Source: Dehalococcoidia bacterium (lineage in GTDB: Bacteria; Chloroflexota; Dehalococcoidia; Lucifugimonadales; Lucifugimonadaceae). From it: a stretch of DNA of 60,424 bases. The notes under the pieces were generated by a model that was not told where the DNA came from, made no database searches, and was given only the letters and a program-made list of their open reading frames with translations. Within the stretch, counting starts at the first letter, position 1. Every line of letters starts with the position of its first letter. Where the stretch lies: assembly GCA_002710135.1 (NCBI GenBank), contig PAOY01000032.1, positions 1 to 60,424 on the forward strand. Reading direction: 5' to 3'. A program made the position numbers and the translations under genes. Below are positions 19,824 through 29,164 of the stretch, one piece after another.

Positions 19824-20648
19824 ATGATTATAGATTCACTTACACATATACTACCGAGAGAAGTTTCGGCAAATATAGAAAAATTCAAAAAAATTGATAA
19901 ATTATTTGACTGTTTATTTGATGAAAAAAGCACGATTTCTAACTCAGATGATCTTATAGAAAACATGAAAAATAATAATATAGACAAATCTATAGTTGGA
20001 GGTTTCGGCTGGAAAGATCATGGATTAGCGTCCTTGGTAAATGATTATATATATGAATCTGGGAATAAACATAAAAGCAAAATAATACCTTTATGTTCAT
20101 TGGATATATATTCAAAATTTTCAGAAGAAGAATTATTAAAATGTATTTCTAGAGGAGTAAAAGGAATTGGGGAATTACATATTGATTATGATAATAAATT
20201 AGAAAAGAATTCTAATTTCAAAAATATTTTGGCAATTGCTTCTGAAAACAATATCCCTATTTTGGTACATGGATCTGAACCAGTTGGGCACTTATATAGA
20301 GGAAAAGGAATAAACGATCCAAAAAAATTATATAATTTAGTAAAAAATAATCCTTCAAATAAATTTGTTTTTTCTCATTTTGGAGGTGGATTAGTTTTTT
20401 ATGAACAAATGCCCGAAGTCAAAAAAACATTAATAAATGTTTTCTATGACAGCTCTGCTCAACCTTTTTTATACAACAAAAATGTATATAGGAATGCGAT
20501 AAATTGCTCTTCTATAAATAAAATACTTTTTGCTACCGATTATCCACTAATTAACACAAAAAGGTGTTTATCAGAGACAGATTATCTTGATAATGAAGAA
20601 AAAAGTCAAATTTTTTCACATAACTCAATATCTGCTTATGATTTATAG
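19824..20648 (+). CDS. Amidohydrolase_2-like TIM-barrel metal-dependent hydrolase
   Basis: The 274-residue protein resembles COG2159/amidohydrolase_2 enzymes (ACMSD-like). Matching segments are MIIDSLTHILP at the N-terminus, PILVHGSEPVGH (barrel histidine), VFSHFGGGLVF (second histidine) and ILFATDYPLI, whose aspartate is the usual catalytic residue. The N-terminal HxH metal pair is incomplete: a leucine stands where the first histidine is expected. The substrate is unknown. It is codirectional with ileS, 36 bp upstream of it. Confidence 0.72.
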   Translation: MIIDSLTHILPREVSANIEKFKKIDKLFDCLFDEKSTISNSDDLIENMKNNNIDKSIVGGFGWKDHGLASLVNDYIYESGNKHKSKIIPLCSLDIYSKFSEEELLKCISRGVKGIGELHIDYDNKLEKNSNFKNILAIASENNIPILVHGSEPVGHLYRGKGINDPKKLYNLVKNNPSNKFVFSHFGGGLVFYEQMPEVKKTLINVFYDSSAQPFLYNKNVYRNAINCSSINKILFATDYPLINTKRCLSETDYLDNEEKSQIFSHNSISAYDL

Positions 20649-20684
20649 TCAAAAAAAACTAGTTGAAATGTAAAATTAGTAAAC

Positions 20685-23600
20685 ATGAAAGAAAATAATA
20701 AAAAATACTATCCAGAAATCGAACCTAGCGTAAATTTCTCAAAAGTTGAAGAATCCATATTAAAGAAATGGAATTTAGAAAAAACATTTGATAAATCAAT
20801 TTCTAATAGAGATGGATCAGATGAATTCGTATTTTATGATGGGCCTCCATTTGCCAATGGATTACCTCATTATGGTCATATTCTTACAGGATTTGTAAAA
20901 GACATTATTCCTCGATTCAAAACAATGACCGGTTCTAAAGTTGATAGAGTATTTGGCTGGGATTGTCATGGCTTGCCTGCAGAAATGGAATCTGAGAAAG
21001 AACTCGGAATAACAGGTATAAAACAAATTCAAGATTTTGGTGTAGAGAAATTTAACAATCATTGCCAAGAATCTGTAATGAAATACACTAAAGAATGGGA
21101 AGTTACCGTTGGAAGGCAAGCAAGATGGGTAGATTTTGAAAATGATTACAAAACTATGGATCTTGACTACATGGAATCCGTGATGTGGGCATTCAAGCAA
21201 CTATGGGATAAAGGCTTAGTTTATGAAAAAGATAGAGTGATGCCATATTCTTGGAAAGCTGAAACTCCTCTTTCAAACTTCGAGACAAGATTGGATGATT
21301 CATACAGAGAGAGAAAAGATCCTGCAGTTACTGTAAAGTTTGAAATTGATAATACAAGCATAAAATTTGAAAATGACAACAAATCCTTTTTACTAGCATG
21401 GACAACAACTCCATGGACGCTTCCTTCTAACTTAGCATGCGCTGTTGGTAAAGATATAGAATACTCAATAGTAAATCTAAATAATGAAAACCTTATTTTA
21501 GCATCTTCTGTTTTAGAAAATTTCCAAGAAGTTTTAGAGGGTTACAAAATTATAAAAACTGTCATGGGTAGTGAAATAATAGATACGAAATATTTTCCTA
21601 TATTTGATTATTTCAAAGATACAAAAAATGCATTTAGAGTTCTTGAAGCTGACTTTGTAAACACTGAAGAAGGAACAGGTATTGTTCATATGGCTCCAGG
21701 ATTTGGTGAAGATGATCAGATGGTTTGTGAGCAAAACAATATACCAATTATTTGTCCTGTAGATGATCAAGGGAAATTTACAAGTGAAATAAAAGAATAT
21801 GAAAACTTGCTAGTTTTTGACGCAAACGAAAAAATCATCTTAGATCTAAAACAAAGAAATATTATCGTAAAAAAAGAAAATTATCTTCATAATTATCCAC
21901 ATTGCTGGAGAACAGATGAACCACTAATTTATAAATCTGTAAATTCATGGTACGTTGAAGTTTCATCATTTAAAGACAGAATGGTTGAACTAAATCAAGA
22001 AATTTCATGGACGCCAGATCATATTAAAGATGGAACATTTGGTAAATGGCTTGCCGGTGCAAGAGATTGGTCTATCAGCAGAAACAGATTTTGGGGAACA
22101 CCAATTCCTGTATGGAAGTCAGATGATCCAAAATATCCTAGGGTAGATGTTTATGGAAGCCTTGATGAAATTGAGAAAGATTTTGGAATAAGGCCTGACA
22201 ACCTACATCGACCGCATATAGATCAATTAACAAGACAAAATCCAGACGATCCTACTGGCAAAAGTAAAATGATAAGAGTAACAGAGGTATTTGATTGCTG
22301 GTTTGAATCAGGATCAATGCCATTTGCTCAAGTTCACTATCCATTCGAAAATAAAAAATGGTTTGAATCTCATTTTCCTGCTGATTTTATAGTTGAATAC
22401 ATAGGACAAACAAGAGGTTGGTTTTATACTATGATGGTATTGAGTACAGCCATATTTGATAAACCTCCTTTCAAAAATTGTATTTGTCACGGAATAGTTT
22501 TAGATACTAACGGAGTAAAGCTATCAAAAAAATTAAGAAATTACCCTGAACCTGAAATGATTTGGGAAAAATATGGTGCAGACTCATTGAGATGGTTCCT
22601 TTCCTCTTCTGCTGTATTGAAGGGACAAAATTTACAAATAGACATGGATGGAAAAGGTATTTCTGATGCTCAAAGGCTAATAATAACTCCATTATGGAAT
22701 GCATTTTATTTCTTCTGTTTGTATGCAAACGCAGAAAGTGTTTCAGCAAAAGAGAATTATGATTCAAAAAATCCTCTAGATATATATGCTTTATTAAAAA
22801 CTAGAGAACTAATTGAAAATATTGAAAAAAATCTTCAAGATTATGATATTTCATCTGCATGTCAGGCTGTACCAAATTTTATTGATGCAATTAATAACTG
22901 GTATATTAGGAGAAGCAGGCCAAGATTTTGGAAACATGCTGACGACACTGACTCTAAAAATGCATATGATACTTTGTATACTATTTTATTGAATGCAACT
23001 AAGGTACTATCTCCCCTAATGCCCTTAATCTCAGAAGAAATTTATACAAAACTTTCTTCAGAAGAAAGTGTTCATCTATGCGATTGGCCTAAAACAGACA
23101 AGTTTCCAAATAACCCAAAATTTCTTGAACAAATGGACTTAGTAAGAGATATTTCGTCTGCCGGATTAGGAATTAGAAAAACAAATAATATTAGAGTAAG
23201 GCAGCCTCTGAAGGAAATTACTATAGTTGGAGATGATATTTCATGGTTGAATGATTTTGAAAATTATATTTTAGAAGAAGTGAATGCTAAAAGTATGATT
23301 TTAGATGAAAATTCTGACTCTCTATACAGAAATAAAATCAAGATTAACTTAAGAAAAATGGGGCCAAAATTAGGTAAAAATACTAAAAAATATATGGAAG
23401 CTGCAAATAATTTTAATTGGCAAATGAACGAAGATAAAACTATTAATATTTTGGATATGGTTCTTCAAGAAGATGAGTATATTTTAGAGAAAGAGTCAAA
23501 CCCAGGGACTGAAACAAGAGAAATAAATGATGGAAAAATTATTGTTTCACTAAATATTGAAATAGATGATGAATTAAGGGTAGAAGGAGTTGCAAGAGAT

Positions 23601-23828
23601 ATTCTAAGAGCCGTACAAAATAAAAGGAAAGATGAGAATCTAGATATTTCTGACAAGATAATAATTAATATCACCGGGGAAAAAATAGTTAAAGAAGCTG
23701 TGTCAAAATTTGGAAATTATATTACAACTAATTCTCTTGCCGAAGGTATAAAGATCACTGCCATTGAAGGTGATTTAATAAAAATCTCTGATGAATTATC
23801 GATAGGCTTAAGTATAGAAAAAATTTAA
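20685..23828 (+). CDS. ileS: Isoleucyl-tRNA synthetase, eukaryote-like (type 2)
   Basis: This 1047-residue class I enzyme charges tRNA-Ile. The HIGH motif reads HYGH (residues 62-65, in FANGLPHYGHILTG). GWDCHGLPAE follows, then a CP1 editing domain (LLAWTTTPWTLPSNLA, GTGIVHMAPGFGEDD). The KMSKS loop reads KLSKK (residues 612-616) in VKLSKKLRNYPEPEMIWEKYGADSLRWF. That NYPEP continuation, the length and the absence of a C-terminal zinc finger mark the eukaryote-like IleRS2 class. IleRS2 enzymes are known for mupirocin tolerance. No clear ribosome-binding site precedes the ATG. The 3' end overlaps yihY by 4 bp. Confidence 0.95.
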   Translation: MKENNKKYYPEIEPSVNFSKVEESILKKWNLEKTFDKSISNRDGSDEFVFYDGPPFANGLPHYGHILTGFVKDIIPRFKTMTGSKVDRVFGWDCHGLPAEMESEKELGITGIKQIQDFGVEKFNNHCQESVMKYTKEWEVTVGRQARWVDFENDYKTMDLDYMESVMWAFKQLWDKGLVYEKDRVMPYSWKAETPLSNFETRLDDSYRERKDPAVTVKFEIDNTSIKFENDNKSFLLAWTTTPWTLPSNLACAVGKDIEYSIVNLNNENLILASSVLENFQEVLEGYKIIKTVMGSEIIDTKYFPIFDYFKDTKNAFRVLEADFVNTEEGTGIVHMAPGFGEDDQMVCEQNNIPIICPVDDQGKFTSEIKEYENLLVFDANEKIILDLKQRNIIVKKENYLHNYPHCWRTDEPLIYKSVNSWYVEVSSFKDRMVELNQEISWTPDHIKDGTFGKWLAGARDWSISRNRFWGTPIPVWKSDDPKYPRVDVYGSLDEIEKDFGIRPDNLHRPHIDQLTRQNPDDPTGKSKMIRVTEVFDCWFESGSMPFAQVHYPFENKKWFESHFPADFIVEYIGQTRGWFYTMMVLSTAIFDKPPFKNCICHGIVLDTNGVKLSKKLRNYPEPEMIWEKYGADSLRWFLSSSAVLKGQNLQIDMDGKGISDAQRLIITPLWNAFYFFCLYANAESVSAKENYDSKNPLDIYALLKTRELIENIEKNLQDYDISSACQAVPNFIDAINNWYIRRSRPRFWKHADDTDSKNAYDTLYTILLNATKVLSPLMPLISEEIYTKLSSEESVHLCDWPKTDKFPNNPKFLEQMDLVRDISSAGLGIRKTNNIRVRQPLKEITIVGDDISWLNDFENYILEEVNAKSMILDENSDSLYRNKIKINLRKMGPKLGKNTKKYMEAANNFNWQMNEDKTINILDMVLQEDEYILEKESNPGTETREINDGKIIVSLNIEIDDELRVEGVARDILRAVQNKRKDENLDISDKIIINITGEKIVKEAVSKFGNYITTNSLAEGIKITAIEGDLIKISDELSIGLSIEKI

Positions 23829-24736
23829 TCTAATCTTTCTAAACTCATTTCTAAAATTTTATTCTGATGGTTTTGTTTTCTAATATTTAGATAAATTGTA
23901 AACCTTGCGCAAACCTGAGCACCAATCAACAAAATTATAGAAGAAATATAGATGAATGCCATAAATACAATTATTGCACTAACACCACCATATATTGATC
24001 CAGATACACCGCTATAATTCCTAAGGTACAAAATAAATACCATCTTGTTGATTTCTTCAGCAAGTGTAGCCAATACAGCAACCGGTAAAATATGCAAAAA
24101 ATTTAATCTAATATTTGGGAGCCACCAAAAACAAATAGCAAATACAGAAAATGTTAGTAGAGGAGGTACAAGCAAAGCAAGTCTATTCCATATATTTGGA
24201 TCAATGTACGGTGAGTCTGGAAAATTTATTTGTATTAGTTCACTTAAAAAACTTAATCCTGTGGTTAATATGAATGAAATTAACAGTAATGAAGATGCTA
24301 CAAAAAGCAAAGTAAAATCTATAACTCTTTCCTGAAAAAAACTTCTTTTTTTATCTATTTCCCAAATAAAATTTATACTTTTTCTAATACTTCCAAAAAC
24401 AGCACTAGATGCAAATATAAGTCCAATAGCTGCAACTGTACTTGTTGCTAATCTGTTGGATGTCAAACTATCAAAAAATCCTTTCAAAAACTCATCATCT
24501 TGTTCATCAAATATTGGAATAAGATTTTTAAGAGAATCCAATATAGTCTGTTCAAAATCAGGAAGTCCAAGAAATATTGAAAAAATCATTATTATTGCCA
24601 GTAATAAAGGAAATATTGAAAAGAAAGCATAAAAGGATATAGCTGCACTCAATAAAGGAACATTTTTATCAATAAATTCATTGGTTATATCGGCTATTAG
24701 AGAAAAAAGCCAAAGAAAAAAACGGATTATAAACAT
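23825..24736 (-). CDS. YihY/BrkB-family inner-membrane protein
   Basis: The 303-residue protein has about six hydrophobic segments and the family signatures VPLLSAAISFYAFFSIFPLL near the N-terminus, FASSAVFGSIRKSINFIWEI and GVSGSIYGGVSAIIVFMAFIYISS near the C-terminus. The family was once called RNase BN in error; its role is unknown, with envelope or transport functions proposed. It begins immediately after the stop of the upstream methyltransferase gene, so the three minus-strand genes 26519-23825 probably form one transcript. Confidence 0.88.
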   Translation of the reverse strand: MFIIRFFLWLFSLIADITNEFIDKNVPLLSAAISFYAFFSIFPLLLAIIMIFSIFLGLPDFEQTILDSLKNLIPIFDEQDDEFLKGFFDSLTSNRLATSTVAAIGLIFASSAVFGSIRKSINFIWEIDKKRSFFQERVIDFTLLFVASSLLLISFILTTGLSFLSELIQINFPDSPYIDPNIWNRLALLVPPLLTFSVFAICFWWLPNIRLNFLHILPVAVLATLAEEINKMVFILYLRNYSGVSGSIYGGVSAIIVFMAFIYISSIILLIGAQVCARFTIYLNIRKQNHQNKILEMSLERLD

Positions 24737-25732
24737 TTAGATTCTATTTTCTCTATATGCAGAAAGATAGTTTACACAGAACTCATCTTTACCTTCCAGC
24801 ATATCTTTTGTAATTGAAAAAGCCTCGCTATTTTTATCTATATTTAAAATTCTATCTATCTTAGATTCTACAGGATTAATGATTCCTGAGTTAGCACCAC
24901 AATCTATTGCCAAACTAATAAAAACATCATTAACTAGTCTTCTTTTAGGCAAGCCAAAAGATACATTACTCATTCCTCCAGTAATATTTATATCTGGCCA
25001 TTTATCTTTAATCATTGATATAGCATCTAGAGCGTCTTTACCGTATGCAGATGATACTGAAATAGGAAATATCAAAGGGTCTACAAATAAATCTTCTATT
25101 TTTAGTCCTTTAGTTACTGATAATTCTACTAGATTTATCAGATTATCAAGTCTTTCATTAGAATCTTCAGGCATACTGCTCTCACTTGCAGCACTTACAA
25201 CTACTTGAGCATCATAATCTAGAATACTTTCAATTAAGTCTTTTCTCTCAAGAGATAAAGAGTTTACCATAGGTCTCATATGGTTATTGTATTCTTCTAA
25301 GCCTGCAATTATGATATCTGGATTTGAAGAATCAATAGAGACAGGCACTGAAGAGTTTTGTTTAATAACATTCACTAGCCACTTCATTGCAACTATTTGC
25401 TCATCTAATTTATAGCTATATTCATCAACATTTATATCTAAATATGATGCTGAGTTAGAAATCTGTCTTTCTATTTCCCACTTAATATAGTCAATACCTT
25501 GATCTTTATTTCCATTCATCCCATGCCAAATAGCAATCATAAAATGCTTTAATTGCCCTTGTTTATATGGTTGAGTATTTTCAAAGTGGTCAGGAATTTC
25601 CATGATGGAGAAATTATCACCTTTTTTTCTATATGTAATAACATCTTTGGAATCAATCTTTTTTGTTCTAATCCCACCTAATTTTATAGATCGAGTTGTG
25701 TGTATATTTTCTCCAATAATTTTAAAATTCAA
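24737..25732 (-). CDS. Pterin-binding methyltetrahydrofolate:corrinoid methyltransferase-like protein
   Basis: The 331-residue product has the pterin-binding TIM barrel shared by dihydropteroate synthase and methyl-H4folate methyltransferases. Visible elements are IIGENIHTTRS, SASYLDINVDEY, VPVSIDSSNPDII, VNSLSLER and the diagnostic NITGGMSNVSFGLPKRRLVN. The last segment matches AcsE/MtrA-type and MetH folate-domain enzymes rather than FolP. Such enzymes move a methyl group between a corrinoid protein and tetrahydrofolate. The upstream gene, 4 bp away, is an MTHFR homologue, consistent with oxidation of methyl groups through the folate pathway. No corrinoid protein gene is present here, so the methyl donor is unknown. 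Confidence 0.82.
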   Translation of the reverse strand: MNFKIIGENIHTTRSIKLGGIRTKKIDSKDVITYRKKGDNFSIMEIPDHFENTQPYKQGQLKHFMIAIWHGMNGNKDQGIDYIKWEIERQISNSASYLDINVDEYSYKLDEQIVAMKWLVNVIKQNSSVPVSIDSSNPDIIIAGLEEYNNHMRPMVNSLSLERKDLIESILDYDAQVVVSAASESSMPEDSNERLDNLINLVELSVTKGLKIEDLFVDPLIFPISVSSAYGKDALDAISMIKDKWPDINITGGMSNVSFGLPKRRLVNDVFISLAIDCGANSGIINPVESKIDRILNIDKNSEAFSITKDMLEGKDEFCVNYLSAYRENRI

Positions 25733-25736
25733 TATA

Positions 25737-26519
25737 TTATCCTTCTTCTTTTTCTATCCAACTATTGAGTTCTTTTATTCCACCAAATGGAAAAAAATGA
25801 AGTTGATCATAATTCTTAAGACCTGAGATAATCTCCGAAGGATTATGTTTTACTAATTTTGTTAGACCAAATTTTTTATTTCTTACGATTAAAGCGGTTG
25901 CAGATACTCCACAAATTTTCGCATAATTTATCAAAGTTGTAAGTTTTGCAGGACCAGCAATGCCAATTTTTATATCAATATTATCTACCAGAACATTTTT
26001 TTTGAGTTCATTTTTGATTTTTAAAATCCATGTATTAGTTTTATCTATATCAAGAGTCCATTGAGTAACTATGGAAAAATTAATATTATTTTCATAGAGC
26101 CATTTGGACTTTTCGATTAAGTTTTTATCAGACTCAACATCATCTGGGTTCCCTTCAGGATGGCCAGCTATATTTATCTTAAAACTATATTTTTGAAAAT
26201 AACCTGTCTCGAATAAATCCATTGTCCTAGAAAAAGGACCTTCTTGTTTCTTTGGACTTCCTCCGATTACTAAAATTTCTTTTACTCCAACAGAATCTAG
26301 TTTAGCCAAAAAGTCTTCTAACTGATAACGATCTAAAATCGTTCTAGCTGGAAGATGAGGTATGGGATTATATCCTAAATCAAAAAGTGATTTAGAAGCA
26401 TCAACTATATTCGAATAACTATCTCCTGGTATAAAAGCTACAAAAATATCTTTAAACTTTTTTTCAGGAAGAAATTTTAACCTATCTAATTGTTTAGGAA
26501 CTATTTCTAGTGAATGCAT
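25737..26519 (-). CDS. metF: Methylenetetrahydrofolate reductase family protein
   Basis: The 260-residue protein resembles the MTHFR barrel. It contains PIPHLPARTILDRYQLEDFLAKL, EILVIGGSPKKQEGPF, FKINIAGHPEGNPDD and KIGIAGPAKLTTLINYAKICGV, corresponding to FAD and folate-binding strands of MetF. It is shorter than E. coli MetF (about 296) but in the range of MTHFR-like proteins paired with corrinoid methyltransferases. With the downstream pterin-binding enzyme it probably interconverts methyl- and methylene-H4folate during methyl-group use. Direction of flux cannot be told from sequence. It is divergent from trkH across an 81-bp spacer. Confidence 0.8.
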   Translation of the reverse strand: MHSLEIVPKQLDRLKFLPEKKFKDIFVAFIPGDSYSNIVDASKSLFDLGYNPIPHLPARTILDRYQLEDFLAKLDSVGVKEILVIGGSPKKQEGPFSRTMDLFETGYFQKYSFKINIAGHPEGNPDDVESDKNLIEKSKWLYENNINFSIVTQWTLDIDKTNTWILKIKNELKKNVLVDNIDIKIGIAGPAKLTTLINYAKICGVSATALIVRNKKFGLTKLVKHNPSEIISGLKNYDQLHFFPFGGIKELNSWIEKEEG

Positions 26520-26600
26520 ATGGACATAAAAATGTTATAAAAACTTAATTGTGTGTTACAAGTATAATCTATATATGACTAAATAAAAATTATTTAATCA

Positions 26601-28085
26601 ATGAATCAAAATAAAAATATTAATATCGATGGGAATATAACCCATAAAATAAAAAGATCCCTAGAATTAGCACCTGAAATAATAAAACTAGAATCTAGAA
26701 AAAGGTCAAATAGAGGAATAAATTCACCTTTAATAATTCTATACGGTTTAGTTTTATTTATTATTTTAGGAACATTTTTACTATTTTTACCTTTCTCTAC
26801 GAAAACTGGAGAAAATATTTCTTTAGTTGATAGTTTTTTTGTAGCAACATCTGCAGTAACGGTTACAGGATTGACTCCATTTCAATCTGAAACGACTTGG
26901 AGTACTTTTGGACTTTATGTAATAATGATCTTGTCATTTATAGGTGGATTAGGGTTCATGATGGGCGCAGGATTCATAATATATATATTTTTCGGTAGAA
27001 AATTAAATTTAGAACAAAAAATACTTATCAATGAAAGTCTTTCTGATGCCACTCCTTCTAAAATAGCCCCAGGAAGCTCAATTAAATTAGTACTTAATAT
27101 TTTTATAATGAGTCTAATTTTTCAGTTTATTGGCTTTATTATTATGTATCTACTTTGGCAAGAAAAAAGCTTTAGCAATGATCATGGAGCATTTTTTAAT
27201 GCAATGTTTCATTCAATTTCTGCATTCAACGGAGCAGGGTTTGATATATTAATGGATTCAAACGGAGGGAGTATAGGTACTATAAAAGAAAGCCCATATA
27301 TCCTCAATATTACAATGATTTTAATTATATTAGGAAGTATTGGATATCCTTTTATTCTAGAATTATTTGCTAATGGAAAACTTTTTCTCCAATCAAAATA
27401 TAAAGAGATTTTCTTCACATTAAATTTCAAAGTAGTTTTATTTGGAACTGCATTTATTATAATTCTAGGTTCTGCTCAATTTTTATTTTCAGAATGGTCA
27501 AATATAGGAACTATATCTGAAGAAAAAATAAAAGAAAAAATTGTACTATCAATTTTTCACAGTATAACTAGGACAGCAGGGTTTTCATTGATTGATTATA
27601 ACTTGATACATAACAGTACGAGTATTACTACTATTGCACTAATGTTTATTGGTGGAAGCTCTTTATCAGTTGCAGGAGGAATAAAAATAGGCACACTATC
27701 AATAATAATTATTTCTTTGATATCTACAATTATAGGTAAAGAAGAGGTCACAATTTTTAAGAGAACTATCAATAAAGATATTATTAGAAGATCTTTAACT
27801 ATATTTATATTTTCTATATTTCTAATAATATTTTCTTTTATGATTATTTCATCTTTTGAACCTGATACCATATTTAGAGAATTACTTTTTGAGTGCGTAA
27901 GTGCATTTGGAAATGTTGGACTGACTACTGGAATTACGGGTAGCCTAAATGACTCCTCCAAAGTGCTTATGTCATTCTTAATGATAATTGGCAGGTTTGG
28001 GCCAATGGTGTTGGCTATTATGTTCGTTGGAAAAACTAAAAGAGAAAATGCAAAACCTGCCTATGAAATAGTAAGGATTGGATAA
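26601..28085 (+). CDS. trkH: Potassium-uptake channel subunit TrkH/KtrB
   Basis: The 494-residue membrane protein is the pore subunit of a Trk/Ktr potassium transporter. The four pseudo-repeat selectivity loops are visible: SAVTVTGLTPF, SISAFNGAGFDI, SITRTAGFSLID and SAFGNVGLTTGIT. Each is flanked by hydrophobic helices. The cytoplasmic N-terminal segment of about 45 residues is longer than in many KtrB proteins. The stop codon shares one base with the start of trkA (TAATG), so expression is coupled. Its regulators follow directly downstream. Confidence 0.94.
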   Translation: MNQNKNINIDGNITHKIKRSLELAPEIIKLESRKRSNRGINSPLIILYGLVLFIILGTFLLFLPFSTKTGENISLVDSFFVATSAVTVTGLTPFQSETTWSTFGLYVIMILSFIGGLGFMMGAGFIIYIFFGRKLNLEQKILINESLSDATPSKIAPGSSIKLVLNIFIMSLIFQFIGFIIMYLLWQEKSFSNDHGAFFNAMFHSISAFNGAGFDILMDSNGGSIGTIKESPYILNITMILIILGSIGYPFILELFANGKLFLQSKYKEIFFTLNFKVVLFGTAFIIILGSAQFLFSEWSNIGTISEEKIKEKIVLSIFHSITRTAGFSLIDYNLIHNSTSITTIALMFIGGSSLSVAGGIKIGTLSIIIISLISTIIGKEEVTIFKRTINKDIIRRSLTIFIFSIFLIIFSFMIISSFEPDTIFRELLFECVSAFGNVGLTTGITGSLNDSSKVLMSFLMIIGRFGPMVLAIMFVGKTKRENAKPAYEIVRIG

Positions 28086-28744
28086 TGAAATTAAAACCTC
28101 AAGTCGTAGTTATAGGACTAGGAAGATTTGGAACAAGCTTTGCAAGCAAAATGTATCAACTAGGATATGATGTTATGGCTATTGATCATGATGAAGAAAA
28201 GGTACAATCTATGATTGGGCAAGTAACATATCCTGTAACAGCTGATGCATCCTCAGAAACTGCATTGCGAGAATTGGGAGTTCAAGACTTCGATGTAGGA
28301 GTTGTTGCAATTGGTTCAAATATAGAAGTTTCCGTAATGGTTACTGTTTTACTTAAAACATTAGATCTAAATACTGTGATTGCTCGAGCATCTTCCACAC
28401 TTCATGAAAGTACATTGAGTAGACTTGGTTGCGACAGGGTTATATTCGCTGAGGAAGAAATGGGAGATAGACTAGCAAATACTTTGTTCACGCCCATTGT
28501 TGAAGAATACTTAGAGCTTTCTACTAATCTTGGGATAAGCAAAATGAGAGTCCCAGATAGGCTTATAGGTTTTACATTGACTGAAGCAGGTTTTGAAAAT
28601 AAACCAGGTTCTCAAAAGTTAACAGTAGTTTCTATAAAAAGAGGAGATTCTTTAGTTCTTTATCCTTCATCAGATGAGGTTCTAACTGAAAATGATGAAT
28701 TGTGCATAATAGGTAACAATAATAGTATAAATAAGTTGCTCTAA
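28085..28744 (+). CDS. trkA: TrkA/KtrA RCK-domain regulator of potassium uptake
   Basis: The 219-residue cytoplasmic protein starts with a Rossmann motif (VVIGLGRFGTSFASKM) and continues with AIDHDEEKVQ and DASSETALRELG, typical of TrkA-N (RCK-N) domains that bind nucleotides. A TrkA-C domain follows (IGFTLTEAGFENKPGSQKLTVVSIKRG...). It assembles as a ring under TrkH and gates it in response to ATP/ADP or NADH. The start overlaps the trkH stop. This is the most canonical of the three TrkA-like genes in the operon. Confidence 0.94.
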   Translation: MKLKPQVVVIGLGRFGTSFASKMYQLGYDVMAIDHDEEKVQSMIGQVTYPVTADASSETALRELGVQDFDVGVVAIGSNIEVSVMVTVLLKTLDLNTVIARASSTLHESTLSRLGCDRVIFAEEEMGDRLANTLFTPIVEEYLELSTNLGISKMRVPDRLIGFTLTEAGFENKPGSQKLTVVSIKRGDSLVLYPSSDEVLTENDELCIIGNNNSINKLL

Positions 28745-28745
28745 A

Positions 28746-29160
28746 ATGAATCCCCAAAAAATAATATTATTATTGGAAAAAGAAAAAAATGAAGAAATAA
28801 TTGATTTCGTAGTTCCATTCATCAGAGAGTACTCAACTGTTGTTTATTTTTTGTACGTCATTGAAATACCTGTAAAATATGAGATTGATTATGAAATAGG
28901 AAGTGAAATCAATATTGGAGAAAATGTTCTTAGCGATGCAAATAAATATTTGATGTCAAAAAAAAATAAACTATGACTTGAACGGAGAAAATTTTATTCT
29001 CTTGCAATCAAGAAATTCTGGAGTAGGAATAGTAAAAGAAGCAAAAAGATTGGGCACTGATATGATTTTTTATAAAAAAAATAAAAATGACTCAAATTAT
29101 AAATTTGAATATATAAATAAACATTCTGATGCCGATACAATACAACTACTAAAAAGTTAA
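28746..29160 (+). pseudogene. UspA-like universal stress protein, interrupted by a frameshift at an A9 run
   Basis: Two adjacent frames make up one universal stress protein. The first (28746-28976) encodes KIILLLEKEKNEEIIDFVVP and ends in DANKYLMSKKNKL. The second, open upstream of 28978, continues with YDLNGENFILLQSRNSGVGI and then KEAKRLGTDMI, the usual USP middle and GADLI-like end. Skipping one base in the nine-A run at 28958-28966 joins them into a 137-residue protein of normal USP length. The cause may be a sequencing or assembly error, a true mutation, or RNA-polymerase slippage on A9 that restores the frame in part of the mRNA. It lies between two trkA-like genes with 1-4 bp gaps. USP identity is moderate because sequence conservation is low. 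Confidence 0.6.
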
Positions 29161-29164
29161 ATTT

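Noticed and set aside
18683-19987. A 434-aa version of the DUF362 protein starting at 19987
   Set aside because: The extra N-terminus lies antisense to the amidohydrolase gene and is low-complexity. DUF362 similarity starts near ATG 19798.
28974-28976. TGA in the UspA-like gene as another selenocysteine codon
   Set aside because: The sequence after this TGA in the same frame does not continue the fold. The homologous continuation is in the +1 frame, so a frameshift explains it better.
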